The notes under the pieces were generated by a model, which saw only the letters and a list, made by a program, of their open reading frames with translations, did no database searches and was not told where the DNA came from. A program made the translations under genes and the position numbers. A stretch of DNA of 64,000 nucleotides, taken from assembly GCA_013289825.1 (NCBI GenBank), contig JABCZF010000015.1:1-64000 (forward strand). Reading direction: 5' to 3'. Shown piece by piece: positions 26,094-37,036 of this stretch; within the stretch, counting starts at the first letter, position 1, and each line of letters opens with the position of its first letter. Source of the DNA: Acidobacteriota bacterium. Lineage in GTDB: Bacteria; Acidobacteriota; Terriglobia; Acidiferrales; UBA7541.

Positions 26094-28976
26094 ATGGGCC
26101 TGACCAAACTCGTCATTCGGGGCGCGCGCCAGCACAACCTGAAAAACATCAGCCTCGAAATCCCCCGGAACACCCTAACGGTCATCACCGGACTTTCCGG
26201 CTCCGGCAAATCATCCCTGGCCTTCGACACCATCTACGCCGAAGGCCAGCGCCGCTACGTGGAATCGCTTTCCGCCTACGCCCGGCAGTTCCTCGATCAA
26301 ATGGAGCGCCCGGAAGTCGACGTGATCGAGGGCCTATCCCCTTCGATTGCCATCGAGCAGAAAACCACCACGCGCTCCCCGCGTTCCACGGTGGGCACCA
26401 TCACGGAAATCTACGATTATCTCCGCGTCATCTACGCTTCGATCGGCGTGCCCCACTGCCCCAAATGCGCGAAACCCATCGCACGCCAGTCCAGCGAGCA
26501 GATCGTCCAGGCCATCCTCAACGGCGAGCTGTGCCAGCCCGACGATCGCATCATGATCTTGGCGCCCATCGTTCGCGGGCGGAAAGGTGCCTACCGCAAA
26601 GAGTTTGAAAAACTCGCGCAAGACGGCTACGTCCGCGTGCGCGTCAACGGCGAACTCTTCCCCCTAGACGTTCCTCCGAGCCTCGACAAGCGCAAGAACC
26701 ACACCATCGAAGTCGTCGTGGATCGTCTGCTCGTTAAACAGGGCATCGCCGCTCGCCTCGAGCAGTCGATCGCCACGGCACTGAAGCTCGCCGGAGGCCT
26801 CGTCACGGTCGCCGTGGTCGGCGGCAAAGAGCATGTCTTCTCGGAAAAGCTGGCTTGCCCCGACTGCGGTATTTCCGTTCCGCAACTCGAGCCGCGTTCC
26901 TTCAGCTTCAATTCCCCGTATGGCGCATGCCCCGCCTGTAATGGCCTGGGCTCCAAATACGATTTCGATCCCGCCAGAATCATCACCGACTGGACTCGTC
27001 CGCTGTTCGACGGCGGCCTCGGTCCGGGCTCCAGCTCGGCAATCCTCAAGCGCACGCTCGAACTCGCCGCCTATGCCTATCACATCGATTTGGAGACGCC
27101 CTTTGAAAAACTTACTCCCCGGATCCAGAACTTGCTTCTCTACGGCTACCCCCCTTCCAGCGGCCGCGGCGGTCCCGAGCAAAAAGAGCTGGCCGGCAAG
27201 AAGTCTCCGAGCGAAAAGGCTTTCCGTTTTCCCGGCATCCTGAAATTTCTGGATCGCAACTTCACCGAATCCAATTCCGATTCGTACCGCGAGTGGATGA
27301 CCCAATACATGTCAGCCACCCTTTGCAACGTTTGCCACGGCCAGCGCCTCCGCCCGGAATCGCTCGCCGTCAAACTGGCCGGCTACGCCATCGCTGACTT
27401 CACGGCGCTCTCGCTAGCCGCCTCGCGACCGGGCGTAGACAGAATCCTCTCGCAACTCACTTCTCGCCAGCGCGAGATTGCCGGCCGCCCGCTCGAGGAG
27501 GTCGCCGAACGAATAGATTTTCTCCTGGCCGTTGGTCTCGGCTATCTCAGCTTGGACCGCTCCGCCGCTACGCTCTCCGGCGGCGAGGCCCAGCGCATTC
27601 GCCTGGCCACGCAAATCGGCTCGCGCCTCCGCGGTGTTCTCTATGTTCTCGATGAGCCGTCCATCGGCCTTCACGCCCGCGACAACGATCGCCTCCTGGG
27701 GTCCCTTGAACAGCTCCGCAACCTCGGCAACACGGTACTCGTCGTCGAGCATGACGAAGACACCATTCGCCGCGCCGATTTTGTCGTTGATCTCGGCCCG
27801 GGCGCGGGCAACGCGGGAGGCTATCTCGTCGCGCAAGGCAAGCCCGAGCAAATCGCCGCCAGCGCCGAATCACTAACGGGCCGCTATCTCAGCGGCGTCT
27901 TGCGCATCGCCGTTCCGGAAAAGCGCCGCAGTCCCAATGGCAAATCCATCCAAATCCTCGGTGCCAGCGCCAACAATCTTAAAGATGTCGATGTGACGTT
28001 ACCGCTCGGGCTGCTCACTGTGGTCACCGGCGTCTCCGGCTCGGGCAAATCCACGCTCGTCAACGACATTCTGTACCGTGCCCTCGCGCAGAAACTATAT
28101 CGTTCCATGGAGCCGCCCGGCGCGCACCGCGAGCTCCTCGGCGCCGACCAAATCGACAAGGTCATCGAGATCGATCAAGCCCCCATTGGCCGCACTCCGC
28201 GCTCGAATCCCGCGACCTACACCGGCGTCTTCGCTCCCATCCGTGAGCTTTTTGCCATGCTCCCGGAATCGCGCGAGCGCGGCTACCGTCCCGGCCGCTT
28301 CAGCTTTAACGTCAAAGGCGGCCGCTGCGAAGCCTGCCAGGGCGACGGGCTCCGGCGCATCGAAATGAATTTCCTGCCCGATGTCTACGTCATGTGCGAA
28401 GTCTGCCGCGGCAAGCGCTACAATTCAGAAACGCTAGCCGTCCGCTACAAAGGCCACACCATCAGCGATGTTCTAAACCTGCCCTCGTCCGACGCCCTGA
28501 AGCTTCTAGAAAACATCCCCCAGATTCAGCAAAAGCTTTCGACGCTAGTCGAGGTCGGACTTGGCTACGTCACCCTAGGCCAGTCTGCCACCACTCTCTC
28601 TGGCGGCGAAGCCCAGCGCATCAAGCTGGCCCGCGAACTATCCAAGCGCCAGACCGGCCGCACTCTGTACATCCTCGATGAACCCACCACCGGCCTGCAC
28701 TTTGACGACGTTCGCAAACTCCTCGACGTTCTCCAGCGCCTAGTCGGTCTTGGCAACACCGTCCTCATCATTGAGCATCACCTCGACGTCATCAAACAAG
28801 CCGACTGGATCATCGACCTCGGCCCCGAAGGCGGCGAGGGCGGCGGCCGCATCGTGGCCCAGGGCCCGCCCGAACTCGTCGCGCGCATCAAAAAATCCTA
28901 TACTGGCCAGGCTCTCGCTCGCGTCCTTTCCGTTTCGAGCACAAATGCCATCAGTGGCAACGGCTCCGGCGGCTGA
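26094..28976 (+). CDS. uvrA: excinuclease ABC subunit A
   Basis: This 960-aa ATPase recognises DNA damage in nucleotide excision repair together with UvrB. Two ABC modules are present: Walker [15 protein letters not shown] near the N-terminus and [13 protein letters not shown] in the second half, with signatures [12 protein letters not shown] and [12 protein letters not shown]. Zinc-binding segments are CPKCAKP, CPDCG with CPACNGLG, and CEACQGDG with [10 protein letters not shown]. The ATG at 26094 is chosen because [19 protein letters not shown] is the usual UvrA N-terminus; a GGAGGG lies 14 bases upstream. The frame stays open for 440 bases upstream, without homology. Confidence 0.97.
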   Translation: MGLTKLVIRGARQHNLKNISLEIPRNTLTVITGLSGSGKSSLAFDTIYAEGQRRYVESLSAYARQFLDQMERPEVDVIEGLSPSIAIEQKTTTRSPRSTVGTITEIYDYLRVIYASIGVPHCPKCAKPIARQSSEQIVQAILNGELCQPDDRIMILAPIVRGRKGAYRKEFEKLAQDGYVRVRVNGELFPLDVPPSLDKRKNHTIEVVVDRLLVKQGIAARLEQSIATALKLAGGLVTVAVVGGKEHVFSEKLACPDCGISVPQLEPRSFSFNSPYGACPACNGLGSKYDFDPARIITDWTRPLFDGGLGPGSSSAILKRTLELAAYAYHIDLETPFEKLTPRIQNLLLYGYPPSSGRGGPEQKELAGKKSPSEKAFRFPGILKFLDRNFTESNSDSYREWMTQYMSATLCNVCHGQRLRPESLAVKLAGYAIADFTALSLAASRPGVDRILSQLTSRQREIAGRPLEEVAERIDFLLAVGLGYLSLDRSAATLSGGEAQRIRLATQIGSRLRGVLYVLDEPSIGLHARDNDRLLGSLEQLRNLGNTVLVVEHDEDTIRRADFVVDLGPGAGNAGGYLVAQGKPEQIAASAESLTGRYLSGVLRIAVPEKRRSPNGKSIQILGASANNLKDVDVTLPLGLLTVVTGVSGSGKSTLVNDILYRALAQKLYRSMEPPGAHRELLGADQIDKVIEIDQAPIGRTPRSNPATYTGVFAPIRELFAMLPESRERGYRPGRFSFNVKGGRCEACQGDGLRRIEMNFLPDVYVMCEVCRGKRYNSETLAVRYKGHTISDVLNLPSSDALKLLENIPQIQQKLSTLVEVGLGYVTLGQSATTLSGGEAQRIKLARELSKRQTGRTLYILDEPTTGLHFDDVRKLLDVLQRLVGLGNTVLIIEHHLDVIKQADWIIDLGPEGGEGGGRIVAQGPPELVARIKKSYTGQALARVLSVSSTNAISGNGSGG

Positions 28977-29001
28977 TTTCGTCTCGAAGAGGAAAAATCT
29001 G

Positions 29002-29442
29002 GTGAACCCCGGCCTCTATCTGCTGATCAAACTGACCGCCTATGGTCTTTGGTGTTACCTCGGCCTGCGTCTTTTTCGCCCGCAACAAACGCAGCCTATC
29101 CTAGAGGCGCTGCGTTTCGGAGTCATCCGTCTCTTCCTCGGTTTGTTCTTCGGCCTGGTCATTTTTTTTCTTGCTGCTTTTTGGGGCCACACGTTCGGAA
29201 CCGGCTTGCCGCAAAACATCCTCACCTATTTAGGCGCTTATGTTCCCGTTCGCTGGATCGAGTGGACCATCATGGCCGCTCTGCTAACCCCCGGTTTGCT
29301 CGGCGTGCCGCATTGGTTCCTGGGCAATGGCAATCGCGACCGCCTCTGGCGGCTCGGCGGGATCGTCATCTCCTGTGTGGCGGATATTCCCTTCATCGCG
29401 GCGTTTGATGGTCCCGTTCCCACGGGCCGATTCCTGTGTTGA
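29002..29442 (+). CDS. small multi-span membrane protein, unknown function
   Basis: This 146-aa protein has four probable membrane helices: about residues 4-20, 33-60, 75-98 and 115-135. The GTG at 29002 follows GAGGA at 28988-28992. The segment [12 protein letters not shown] and the ending in [10 protein letters not shown] have no family I recognise. It follows uvrA after 25 bases and its stop precedes the deoxyhypusine-synthase-like gene by about 60 bases, so it may be cotranscribed with both. Confidence 0.65.
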   Translation: MNPGLYLLIKLTAYGLWCYLGLRLFRPQQTQPILEALRFGVIRLFLGLFFGLVIFFLAAFWGHTFGTGLPQNILTYLGAYVPVRWIEWTIMAALLTPGLLGVPHWFLGNGNRDRLWRLGGIVISCVADIPFIAAFDGPVPTGRFLC

Positions 29443-29501
29443 ACGCTCCGCCGCTTTCCTTGCTCCGTTTTATCGTTTCCCGGTACAGTAATTGCTCGGC
29501 C

Positions 29502-30506
29502 ATGTCCATCTACGCCATCTCTCCTCTAACCCTCGGCGGCGTAAAAACCTACCCGCTTGCTACTCGCAAAAGTAAAGTAAGCGTCCGCGAATTCGCCAAG
29601 CCTCTCGCCGCTCGAGCCTCCCTCACGAACTTTCTAGATTCGCTTCCCAATTTTCTCGCTGCGCACGATTTGCGCCATCTGCTCGGCTCCATCCACCGCG
29701 CGCGCAAACAGCGCGCCCCCATCCTCTGGGGCATCGGTGGCCACGTCATCAAAGTCGGCCTCGGACCGGTGCTCATCGATCTGATGAAGCGCGGCTTCGT
29801 CTCCTCCATTGCCATGAACGGCGCCGCGCTCATCCACGATTTCGAAATCGCTCTAGCTGGCAACACCTCCGAAGACGTCCAAGCCGGCCTCGGCGCCGGC
29901 CAGTTCGGCATGGCCGGGGAAACCGGTGAATACGTTAACGAATTCTCAAAACTAGCTTCTCGCCTGCACATCGGCTACGGCGAAGCCGCCGGCCAGTTCC
30001 TCACCAGCGGCATCCTTAACGTAAAACACGCCGCCTCCAGCGTCCTCGTCGGCGCTTACAAGCAGCGCATCCCCGTCACCATTCATCTCGCCATCGGCAC
30101 CGACATCCCTCACATGCATCCCGCCGCCGACGGCCCATGTCTCGGCGCGGCCACGTTCCTAGATTTCCGCCTGTTCTGCGCTCTCGTGAAACAAATGCAC
30201 CCCGGCGGTGTGTACTTGAACTGGGGCTCCGCCGTGCTTCTTCCCGAAGTTTTTCTGAAAGCCGTGAGCGTCGTGCGCAATCTCGGCGTGCCCTTCGAGC
30301 CAATCACCACCGCGAACTTCGACTTTATCCAGCACTATCGTGCTTTGCAAAATGTGGTGAAGCGTCCCACCGTATCCGAACGCGGAGGCCGCAAACCGAA
30401 ATCGCGCGGCTACGCCATCACCGGCCATCACGAACTGCTCATGCCGCTGGTCGCCGCTGCGCTGGCAGCGGGCTGGCCAAAGAAGCCGCTTCAAGGCAAA
30501 CCATGA
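29502..30506 (+). CDS. deoxyhypusine-synthase-like protein
   Basis: This 334-aa protein resembles the NAD-binding Rossmann-like fold of deoxyhypusine synthase: APILWGIGGHVIKVGLGPVL with the following FVSSIAMNGAALIHDFE matches the order of the eukaryotic enzyme, as do RIPVTIHLAIGTDIPH and GGVYLNWGSAVLLPEVF. At the last segment the eukaryotic enzyme has GGGVVKHH with the catalytic Lys; here there is none, so classical hypusine chemistry is unlikely. The start at 29502 follows TACAGT by twelve bases. Its stop overlaps the CPBP gene by four bases. The activity is unknown; membership is by eye, without a profile search. Confidence 0.6.
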   Translation: MSIYAISPLTLGGVKTYPLATRKSKVSVREFAKPLAARASLTNFLDSLPNFLAAHDLRHLLGSIHRARKQRAPILWGIGGHVIKVGLGPVLIDLMKRGFVSSIAMNGAALIHDFEIALAGNTSEDVQAGLGAGQFGMAGETGEYVNEFSKLASRLHIGYGEAAGQFLTSGILNVKHAASSVLVGAYKQRIPVTIHLAIGTDIPHMHPAADGPCLGAATFLDFRLFCALVKQMHPGGVYLNWGSAVLLPEVFLKAVSVVRNLGVPFEPITTANFDFIQHYRALQNVVKRPTVSERGGRKPKSRGYAITGHHELLMPLVAAALAAGWPKKPLQGKP

Positions 30507-31465
30507 CCCTCTTTGACGAAAACTCCCTTCTTCCACCGCTTCCGCCGGATCAGGCAGGGTCTTCAGAATCTCCCGCGGAACCCGCACCCAGCGCGAGTCA
30601 GGCGACTCCGTCCACCGCCGATCTCCCGCTTGCCGGCGATCCCATCACCCTCGCCGCCACCCTCCCCTCCGTAGTCCTTTCCCACAAACCGCCTGTGCCC
30701 GAGGACTTGCGCATCTCCTGGTCCTGGGTGCACCTGGTCCTTTTTCTTTTTTTTGGATTCGCCAGCTTGTTTATTGTTCAGGGCGGCTTCTTGCTTTACT
30801 ACGCCCCCACCCGGCATTTTTCGAACGAAAAAGACTTCGAGCGGTTCGTTTTGTCCAAGCCCCAGTTCGCCATCGGCAGCATGGTTCTCTGGTACGCCCT
30901 GATTTTCCTTTTTCTCTACGTCACCCTGGCGGTCCTTCGCGGCTTTCCCTTCTGGCGAACTCTCGGCTGGAGAAAAATCAAGCGGCCCAACGGCGGCCGC
31001 CCGCGCAGTCCCTGGCTCTTCTTCTTTGCAGGCTGCGGTCTGAGCGTCGTGGTTTTCGTGGTCACAGCCAAAATGCAACCGCGCGAGGATGTGCCGATCG
31101 AGGAGCTTTTCCATTACAAAAACACTGCCATGCTTTTTATGGCCATGGCCGTTCTGGTGGCCCCGCTCGTCGAAGAAACCGTCTTTCGCGGTTATCTCTA
31201 CCCGCTGTTTGCAAAATACTTCGGCGTAGCCACCAGTGTGATCGTCACCGGCGTCCTCTTCGGATTGATGCACGGCGCCCAGCTGGGCTGGACCTGGGGC
31301 CTAGTCTTGGTGCTCATCGCGGTCGGTGTTATCTTCACCTTCGTTCGCGCCCGCACCGGCTCCGTCTTCGCTAGTTTTTTGCTGCACCTGGGCTACAACT
31401 CTACAATCGCCCTGGTCAGCGTCCTGGCAACGCAAGGCTTCACCAAAATGCCCACCACCCACTGA
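30503..31465 (+). CDS. CPBP-family intramembrane metalloprotease
   Basis: This 320-aa membrane protein has a Pro/Ser/Ala-rich cytoplasmic N-terminus (about residues 1-70) and about eight helices. It has the three CPBP (Abi/CAAX-like) motifs: [14 protein letters not shown] with the double Glu and Arg, FGLMHG with the catalytic His, and HLGYNS near the C-terminus. Such proteases cut membrane or prenylated substrates, but the bacterial substrates are mostly unknown. Its ATG overlaps the stop of the deoxyhypusine-synthase-like gene (ATGA), so the two proteins are probably made together. Confidence 0.88.
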   Translation: MTLFDENSLLPPLPPDQAGSSESPAEPAPSASQATPSTADLPLAGDPITLAATLPSVVLSHKPPVPEDLRISWSWVHLVLFLFFGFASLFIVQGGFLLYYAPTRHFSNEKDFERFVLSKPQFAIGSMVLWYALIFLFLYVTLAVLRGFPFWRTLGWRKIKRPNGGRPRSPWLFFFAGCGLSVVVFVVTAKMQPREDVPIEELFHYKNTAMLFMAMAVLVAPLVEETVFRGYLYPLFAKYFGVATSVIVTGVLFGLMHGAQLGWTWGLVLVLIAVGVIFTFVRARTGSVFASFLLHLGYNSTIALVSVLATQGFTKMPTTH

Positions 31466-31493
31466 ACGATTCGTCTTCTTCGCTCTCGTTCGC

Positions 31494-31499
31494 TACAAT
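31494..31499 (+). promoter_or_regulatory. -10 box of mtnA
   Basis: TACAAT lies 24 bases before the mtnA ATG. No clear -35 box is visible. No strong ribosome binding site follows. Confidence 0.35.
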
Positions 31500-31523
31500 G
31501 TTTTGTTCCGGGATTCCACTAAA

Positions 31524-32606
31524 ATGTACGTAGCGCAACCCATCGAATGGACCGACCGCGGCGTGGTGATGCTAGACCAGCGCCTTCTTCCCGCCGAGGA
31601 AGTCAGCTACACCTACACCGATTACCGCGACGTCGCCAAAGCCATTCGCGACATGGTCATTCGAGGCGCCCCGGCGATCGGTGTTGCCGCCGCCATGGGA
31701 GTCGCGCTGGGCGTTCTTCATTCCTCAGCAAATTCCGTCGAATCCTTGCGCTCAGAATGCACAGAAATCTGCGACACGCTCGCGAAAACTCGCCCAACCG
31801 CTGTGGACCTGTTCTGGGCCATCGAGCGCATGAAACGCCGCTTCGCCGAACTCTCGGCCCATCATTCTGAGCTCTCGCAAATCCGCCAAGGAATGGTCGC
31901 AGAAGCCCGCCAAGTTCATCTAGAAAAAAAAGCCACCGACGAGGCTATCGGCGGCTTTGGCGCCGAGTTCATGCCCACCGAAGGCCAGGTCATGACGCAA
32001 TGCAATGCCGGCGCCCTAGCAACCGGCGGAATCGGCACCGCACTAGGCGTGATTCGCGTGGCCTTCCAACAGGGAAAGAAAATCCATGTGCTCGTTCCCG
32101 AAACGCGCCCGTATCTGCAAGGTGCGCGCCTAACCGCCTGGGAACTCCATAAAGGTGGCATTCCCCTCACCCTCATTACCGACAACATGGTCGGCCACTT
32201 TCTAAAGACCGGCAAAGTTGCCGCCATCGTCACGGGAGCCGACCGTATCGCTGCCAACGGCGATACCGCCAACAAAATCGGCACCTACCAGATCGCCGTT
32301 CTAGCCAAAGAAAACAAAGTGCCCTTTTACATCGCCGCTCCCGTATCCACCTTCGATCTTGCGCTCCCCGATGGCGACCACATTCCCATCGAAGAACGCT
32401 CCGCCCGTGAGGTCACCCACCTGCAAGGGGTTCGCATAGCCCCTGATGTTCACGCCGCGCATCCCGCCTTCGACGTCACGCCCGCCCGCTACATCGCCGC
32501 CATCTTCACCGAACGCGGCGTAGCGCGCGCCCCGTACACCGATGCACTCCGCGCCCTAGCGCAGTCCGCGCAACTGGCCTCCGCTGCCCCTTCGACCGGC
32601 AGTTAG
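31524..32606 (+). CDS. mtnA: methylthioribose-1-phosphate isomerase
   Basis: This 360-aa enzyme converts 5-methylthioribose 1-phosphate to methylthioribulose 1-phosphate in methionine salvage. Its family sequence is clear: [17 protein letters not shown], the active-site Cys in [18 protein letters not shown], and the Asp in [19 protein letters not shown]. The ATG at 31524 gives the normal N-terminus ([15 protein letters not shown]). Other methionine-salvage genes are not next to it. Methylthioadenosine, its upstream substrate source, is produced by polyamine synthesis, which may relate to the deoxyhypusine-synthase-like gene 1 kb upstream (inference). Confidence 0.96.
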   Translation: MYVAQPIEWTDRGVVMLDQRLLPAEEVSYTYTDYRDVAKAIRDMVIRGAPAIGVAAAMGVALGVLHSSANSVESLRSECTEICDTLAKTRPTAVDLFWAIERMKRRFAELSAHHSELSQIRQGMVAEARQVHLEKKATDEAIGGFGAEFMPTEGQVMTQCNAGALATGGIGTALGVIRVAFQQGKKIHVLVPETRPYLQGARLTAWELHKGGIPLTLITDNMVGHFLKTGKVAAIVTGADRIAANGDTANKIGTYQIAVLAKENKVPFYIAAPVSTFDLALPDGDHIPIEERSAREVTHLQGVRIAPDVHAAHPAFDVTPARYIAAIFTERGVARAPYTDALRALAQSAQLASAAPSTGS

Positions 32607-32713
32607 TCGAAACCGTCCCCTCGCCGGCTCCCGCCGGGCAGTTATACGGAAGATGTGAAAACGTCACTCGCAATACCCAGGGTTGTCTCGAATGGCATAA
32701 TAGTTCGGCATGT

Positions 32714-35536
32714 TCAGTCCAAATCTTTTTTAGCAACCCGGTTCGGCGCGCTTGCCGGAAAAACACTGTGCTGCGGTGGCGGCATGGGAAGGTCTCCCAT
32801 CGAATCCTGCCAGAGAAACTTGTTCAGCAGTGCCGTATCCACCGCGTCGGCGTGGCTGAAATCCAGGTTTTTCCCCTCTTTCCATTCCTTGGTGTTCATC
32901 TCATAGATCAAACCATTGTCGCGGTTGCGAAAATCGGCCGCAAAAGCCGGCTGCTGCCCGGTCCCGCTAAAAAGCGGCGCCATCACTGCCGCACGCGAGT
33001 CGTTCGCATTCATCGGTGGAACTCCAAGCAGCGCTTCAATCGTGCGCACCACGTTGATCGTCGTGTAGAACGAATGGTCGACGAACGGCCTGCTCTGGTC
33101 CTCCGGCGCTCGAGCCTCGGGCGCGTACCGGCTGATGACCAGCGCGATGCTCCGGTGAGAATCCACGTGATCCGGGCCGTCCTGCGCGTCGTCCTCCAAA
33201 ATCAGAAACGCCGTATCGCCCCAATACGAACTGTGCGAGACCGCGTCCACAACCCGTCCGATCGCCAGGTCATTGTCGGCCACTGAGGCAACCGGCCGCG
33301 GTTTGCCTTTCGTACCGCCCGCCGTGTGATCGTCCGGTAGCCGCAAAAGAATGAACTGCGGCATGGTGTCCTTGCCCGTATTGCGCGAAGCCACAAACTG
33401 GCCGAACTCATTCAAGAATTCATCCGCACGCAACTGATCCGGATACGCCACTTCAAAATCCGGAAACAACGGATCGAAGTGCCCGCGCAATTCCGCTTCG
33501 CTCGCCACATTCTTTGCCAGAACTGGAATGGCCCACGGATAAGGGCTGGGCCCGCCTCGCGGCTCGCCGACATTTTTCTCAAGAGGCTGGCCTTTGTTGA
33601 TCACCGCCCGCGCGCAATTCTTGCCCGCTGCTTTCGGCGGTCCGTTGACCGGTTCTCCCTCGCCACTCTTTTCGTTGCACCAGCGGCTGACGATATACTC
33701 GCCATAGTGCCGGTAGGAAACTCCATGGCTGGCAAAATTCTTCCATAGATAACCGCCGGTGGGCTCGCCCGCATCCGGAACCTCATCCTCGACGGAAACG
33801 CCGCCTAGCAAAGTGCCCTCCGAATCGTAGGTATGCTCGCTGCTGCGATAGCCGATCGGCCAGGTCTTCGCGATGTAGTCCGAGATGGACGCGGAATTCG
33901 ACCACACATGTCCGTCCCCAGAAACATCTCCGCTGTCGTAAAAATTGTCGAGAATCCCGAACTGGCGCGCCAGCTTGTGCTGATTGGGGGTGACCTCCTC
34001 GCCGTACATCGTCAAAGAAGAATCGCCGTTGCCCCCCGCAAGATCACCGAACACCTGATCGTAGGTCCGGTTTTCCTTAATAATGTAAATCACGTGATGG
34101 ATTTTGTTTTCACCGCCAGCGAACGGCACGCGGTCGCCGTTGCCGCGCAACGCGTTGGTTTCAACAACCTGTTTTGTGTAGGCAGGCAAATTCGCCGTCA
34201 CGTCCGCAAGGGGAAGGCGCGCCAGCGAACCATGGATCATCGCGGGCCCGTAAGGGTAGCGCGTCCGTCCGTCGTCTCTCTTGCCGATCGGTTTCGGATT
34301 GGGCCCGGAACCCTTTCCCTTGGCGCTCCCGATGAGAAGATCCTTCCCGCTTGCCGCGACAACGGTCGGATACCACTCCGTAGGAATAAACCCCGCGGCT
34401 TCGGCAGGCTGACCCGCGCTCTCTTTTGTAAGATCAAAAACCGCCACGGAATCCGAAATGGAATTTGCGGAAAAGAGCGTCTTTTCGTCCGGCGAAAGCG
34501 CCAGATATTCCGGATCGCTGCCCCCGTATTTTTGTCCCGGAAGTTTGGTCGAGAGGTAAAACAAAACTTTTCCGGACCGCGCGTCGAGCACCGCGATTTC
34601 GTCACGGTTGGTCAGCGCCACGTACAGCCGTGATTCGTCTCGATTGAACAGCAGCGCCGTGGGATGCGACCCTCCTGCCAGCGGTGTCTCTGGCTTGCCT
34701 AGCGGTATCATGCGCAGCAAGCGTCCGTTCTCCAGGTCGAGCTCCGCGACCGAAGAAGCATTCCACAGGGAAACGAATCCGCGCTTCCCGTCTTTGGTCA
34801 TCACCGTCGTGTAGGGCAGCGACGCCGGTATTTGCTTGAACGTCGAAAGATCGAAGCGATAAATGATTTTGCCGTCCGCCGTATTGAGCAGAACGGCTTC
34901 GTCGGAATGGTTGCTGGCGACCAGCAAACGCTCTTGGCCCGCGCTCCCGCCCACGCTCAGCCCTGCCGGGTAGGTGACATCTTTAAGTTCAGCGCGGCGT
35001 TTTTTCCCCGCAGGTATCTTAGTTCGCGGCCCCAGCGATAAGAATCGTTCTGCCAGCACGCGTCCGCTCAGAAACCCGTAAACCGCAATGCCGTTCCCGG
35101 TGCTCCCTTTCTTCTTTCCCAGCGGATCGGTGAGCGAGGCTATGCTCGCAAATAGGTGTTGGCCGTCCAGGCTGAACGCTAGCCCGAGAAAATACGTTTG
35201 CCGGGCTTTGCTCCCCAGCCGGTCGTCCGGCAAGTCCGTGAGTTCATCGGTCTCAAGATTCAGCACCGAGAGAGACTGCTTCTCCCCCGAGCTGTAAGCG
35301 CCGTACCCGCTATGCAGCAGCACTGCGAACCGTCCATCGGGAGAAATGGCCATCGCCGTCGGCAAATTGTTGATGGGCCGCGGCTTGCCCGGAACTTCTC
35401 CAAGCAATTTGCCGTTCGGCAATGGCACCGTCTCGGCCGCATCCTGCGCCAAGAGAGCCGGTGCCAGGGCAGAAAGGAACAGGACAAATAGGAGCGGAAA
35501 AGCAAAAATTCGAAGGCCAGGAACGCGGTTTTCCAT
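32714..35536 (-). CDS. exported beta-propeller and phosphoesterase-domain protein
   Basis: This 940-aa exported protein has a signal peptide (about residues 8-30). Residues about 40-400 are YncE/lactonase-type beta-propeller repeats (AISPDGRFAVLL, YLALSPDEKTLFSAN). Residues about 475-900 resemble an alkaline-phosphatase-superfamily phosphoesterase: IIKENRTYDQVFG (488-494 region), DSGDVSGDGHVW, LEDDAQDGPDHVDSHRS and FVDHSFYTTIN give likely metal-binding Asp/His. Substrate is unknown. The frame stays open upstream to 35884, but the ATG at 35536 is chosen because the signal peptide starts there and a TATACT box ends six bases before it. Confidence 0.8.
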   Translation of the reverse strand: MENRVPGLRIFAFPLLFVLFLSALAPALLAQDAAETVPLPNGKLLGEVPGKPRPINNLPTAMAISPDGRFAVLLHSGYGAYSSGEKQSLSVLNLETDELTDLPDDRLGSKARQTYFLGLAFSLDGQHLFASIASLTDPLGKKKGSTGNGIAVYGFLSGRVLAERFLSLGPRTKIPAGKKRRAELKDVTYPAGLSVGGSAGQERLLVASNHSDEAVLLNTADGKIIYRFDLSTFKQIPASLPYTTVMTKDGKRGFVSLWNASSVAELDLENGRLLRMIPLGKPETPLAGGSHPTALLFNRDESRLYVALTNRDEIAVLDARSGKVLFYLSTKLPGQKYGGSDPEYLALSPDEKTLFSANSISDSVAVFDLTKESAGQPAEAAGFIPTEWYPTVVAASGKDLLIGSAKGKGSGPNPKPIGKRDDGRTRYPYGPAMIHGSLARLPLADVTANLPAYTKQVVETNALRGNGDRVPFAGGENKIHHVIYIIKENRTYDQVFGDLAGGNGDSSLTMYGEEVTPNQHKLARQFGILDNFYDSGDVSGDGHVWSNSASISDYIAKTWPIGYRSSEHTYDSEGTLLGGVSVEDEVPDAGEPTGGYLWKNFASHGVSYRHYGEYIVSRWCNEKSGEGEPVNGPPKAAGKNCARAVINKGQPLEKNVGEPRGGPSPYPWAIPVLAKNVASEAELRGHFDPLFPDFEVAYPDQLRADEFLNEFGQFVASRNTGKDTMPQFILLRLPDDHTAGGTKGKPRPVASVADNDLAIGRVVDAVSHSSYWGDTAFLILEDDAQDGPDHVDSHRSIALVISRYAPEARAPEDQSRPFVDHSFYTTINVVRTIEALLGVPPMNANDSRAAVMAPLFSGTGQQPAFAADFRNRDNGLIYEMNTKEWKEGKNLDFSHADAVDTALLNKFLWQDSMGDLPMPPPQHSVFPASAPNRVAKKDLD

Positions 35537-35542
35537 GGCGCG

Positions 35543-35548
35543 AGTATA
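35543..35548 (-). promoter_or_regulatory. -10 box of the phosphoesterase-domain gene
   Basis: On the minus strand TATACT is followed by six bases (CGCGCC) and the ATG at 35536. This predicts a transcript starting at the start codon. No ribosome binding site is present. Confidence 0.45.
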
Positions 35549-35864
35549 ACGGTTCCTCAGCACAAATCGGTAAACGCAGCCTTTCGAGCGTGTCGTCATG
35601 GCCTCACCTGGGTTCGCTATTTTCAGAGAACGCGGTTCCCGAATCCTACCCGACCGTCCCACCCGAGGCAACCAGCACGCCGGTCTGCTCCCGGTCTCGG
35701 ATCTTTCCGTGGCCACGCTGCCCAGCAAGGCCGATCCTCTGCTCTCTTGACGGCACTCAGTGCCTGGCCTATGGTTGCCTGCAGCTAAAGTCGCATTCGC
35801 AGCGCATTGCGTGCGCGCAAAATGATGTTTGTGCCCTGACGTTCGTTTTCTAGAAAGGTCGCAC
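35549..35864. other. intergenic region between divergent genes
   Basis: About 316 bases separate the phosphoesterase-domain gene (minus) and the Ldh-type gene (plus). Short frames here have no support. AAAGG at 35854-35858 is the probable ribosome binding site of the plus-strand gene. I see no further structure. Confidence 0.4.
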
Positions 35865-36956
35865 ATGCCCGCCGTCGAGGCCAAAGTTTTTCACATCGAT
35901 GCCCTCCGCGAATTCAGCACTCGCATCTTCCTTCATTTCGGTGTCCCCAAAGAAGATGCTGTCCAGGCAGCTGACGTTCTGGCCTCGGCGGACCTTCGCG
36001 GCATCGATTCGCACGGCGTGGCCCGCCTCTATAGCTACGTGGGAATGCTCAGCGAAGGCCACATCAATCCCAAGCCGAAAATTACAACGGTCCGCTCCAC
36101 GATGAGCACCGCAACAATCGATGGAGATAACGGCCTCGGTCTCGTCGTCGGCCCCCAAGCGAATCGCATCGCCATGGACTTGGCGGAAAAAGCCGGCTCC
36201 GGCTGGGTCAGCGTCTCGAACACCAATCATTTCGGCATCGCCGGCTACTACGTCCTCGAAGCTCTGGGGCGCGACATGATCGGCTGGGCCATGACCAATT
36301 CCAGCAAGCTCGTCACGCCGCTGTGGGGCATGGAACGCATGCTCGGCACTAATCCCATAGCCATCGCCTTCCCCGGCAAAGAAGAACCGCCCATCGTGAT
36401 TGATATGGCCACCTGTGCTGCCGCCTACGGAAAAATCGAGATGGCCCGCCGCAAAGGCGAAACTATCCCCATCGGCTGGGGAATCGATAACCAGGGTCGC
36501 AACACCACAAATCCCGACGACCCCGTGAACGGTGGCTGTCTCCTTCCGCTCGGTTCCGATCGCGAACGCGGCGGACACAAAGGCTACGGTCTGGCGGTCA
36601 TGGTGGATGTGTTGTGCGGCGTGCTCAGCGGAGCGAACTGGGGCCCGTTTGCTCCGCCCTTCGCGTTGCGCCAGGAAATTCCGGTGCGCAGCGTAGGCAA
36701 AGGCATCGGCCACTTCTTCGGCGCTATGCGCATCGACGGCTTCATTGAAGCCGACGCTTTCAAGCGCCAGATCGACGACTATATCCGCGTCTTCCGCGCC
36801 ACAAAGCCGGCTCCCGGTACCAACGGCCCGCTCATTCCCGGCGATCCCGAACGCGAAGCGGAACGCGAACGCCGCAAAAGCGGTGTGCCGCTTATCATGC
36901 CTATCGTCGAAGACTTGCGCACGATTTCCAGGCAAACGGGCATCCCATTTGAATGA
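35865..36956 (+). CDS. Ldh-family (malate/L-lactate type) NAD(P)-dependent oxidoreductase
   Basis: This 363-aa protein belongs to the YlbC/ComC-type dehydrogenase family (Ldh_2), distinct from classical lactate dehydrogenases; members oxidise 2-hydroxy acids such as malate, sulfolactate or ureidoglycolate. Visible family segments: DLRGIDSHGVARLYSYV with the catalytic-region His, VSNTNHFGIAGYYV, GTNPIAIAFPG, and the Lys-Gly segment GGHKGYGLAVMVDVL. The ATG at 35865 follows AAAGG. The C-terminus is highly charged. The exact substrate cannot be told, and no pathway genes are adjacent. Confidence 0.9.
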   Translation: MPAVEAKVFHIDALREFSTRIFLHFGVPKEDAVQAADVLASADLRGIDSHGVARLYSYVGMLSEGHINPKPKITTVRSTMSTATIDGDNGLGLVVGPQANRIAMDLAEKAGSGWVSVSNTNHFGIAGYYVLEALGRDMIGWAMTNSSKLVTPLWGMERMLGTNPIAIAFPGKEEPPIVIDMATCAAAYGKIEMARRKGETIPIGWGIDNQGRNTTNPDDPVNGGCLLPLGSDRERGGHKGYGLAVMVDVLCGVLSGANWGPFAPPFALRQEIPVRSVGKGIGHFFGAMRIDGFIEADAFKRQIDDYIRVFRATKPAPGTNGPLIPGDPEREAERERRKSGVPLIMPIVEDLRTISRQTGIPFE

Positions 36957-37036
36957 CCCCGCTGCTGCCCACTACCTTGCCGCAATGCTGTTCGAACAGC
37001 GAAGTTGCGCGAGAACCAAACGCAAATCATTTCAGC

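Noticed and set aside
35537..35884. upstream extension of the phosphoesterase-domain gene
   Set aside because: The signal peptide starts at 35536 and the promoter -10 box lies inside the extension.
35850..36935. 361-codon minus-strand frame opposite the Ldh-type gene
   Set aside because: It is rich in His/Asp/Ala repeats typical of antisense shadows and overlaps a well-supported dehydrogenase almost entirely.
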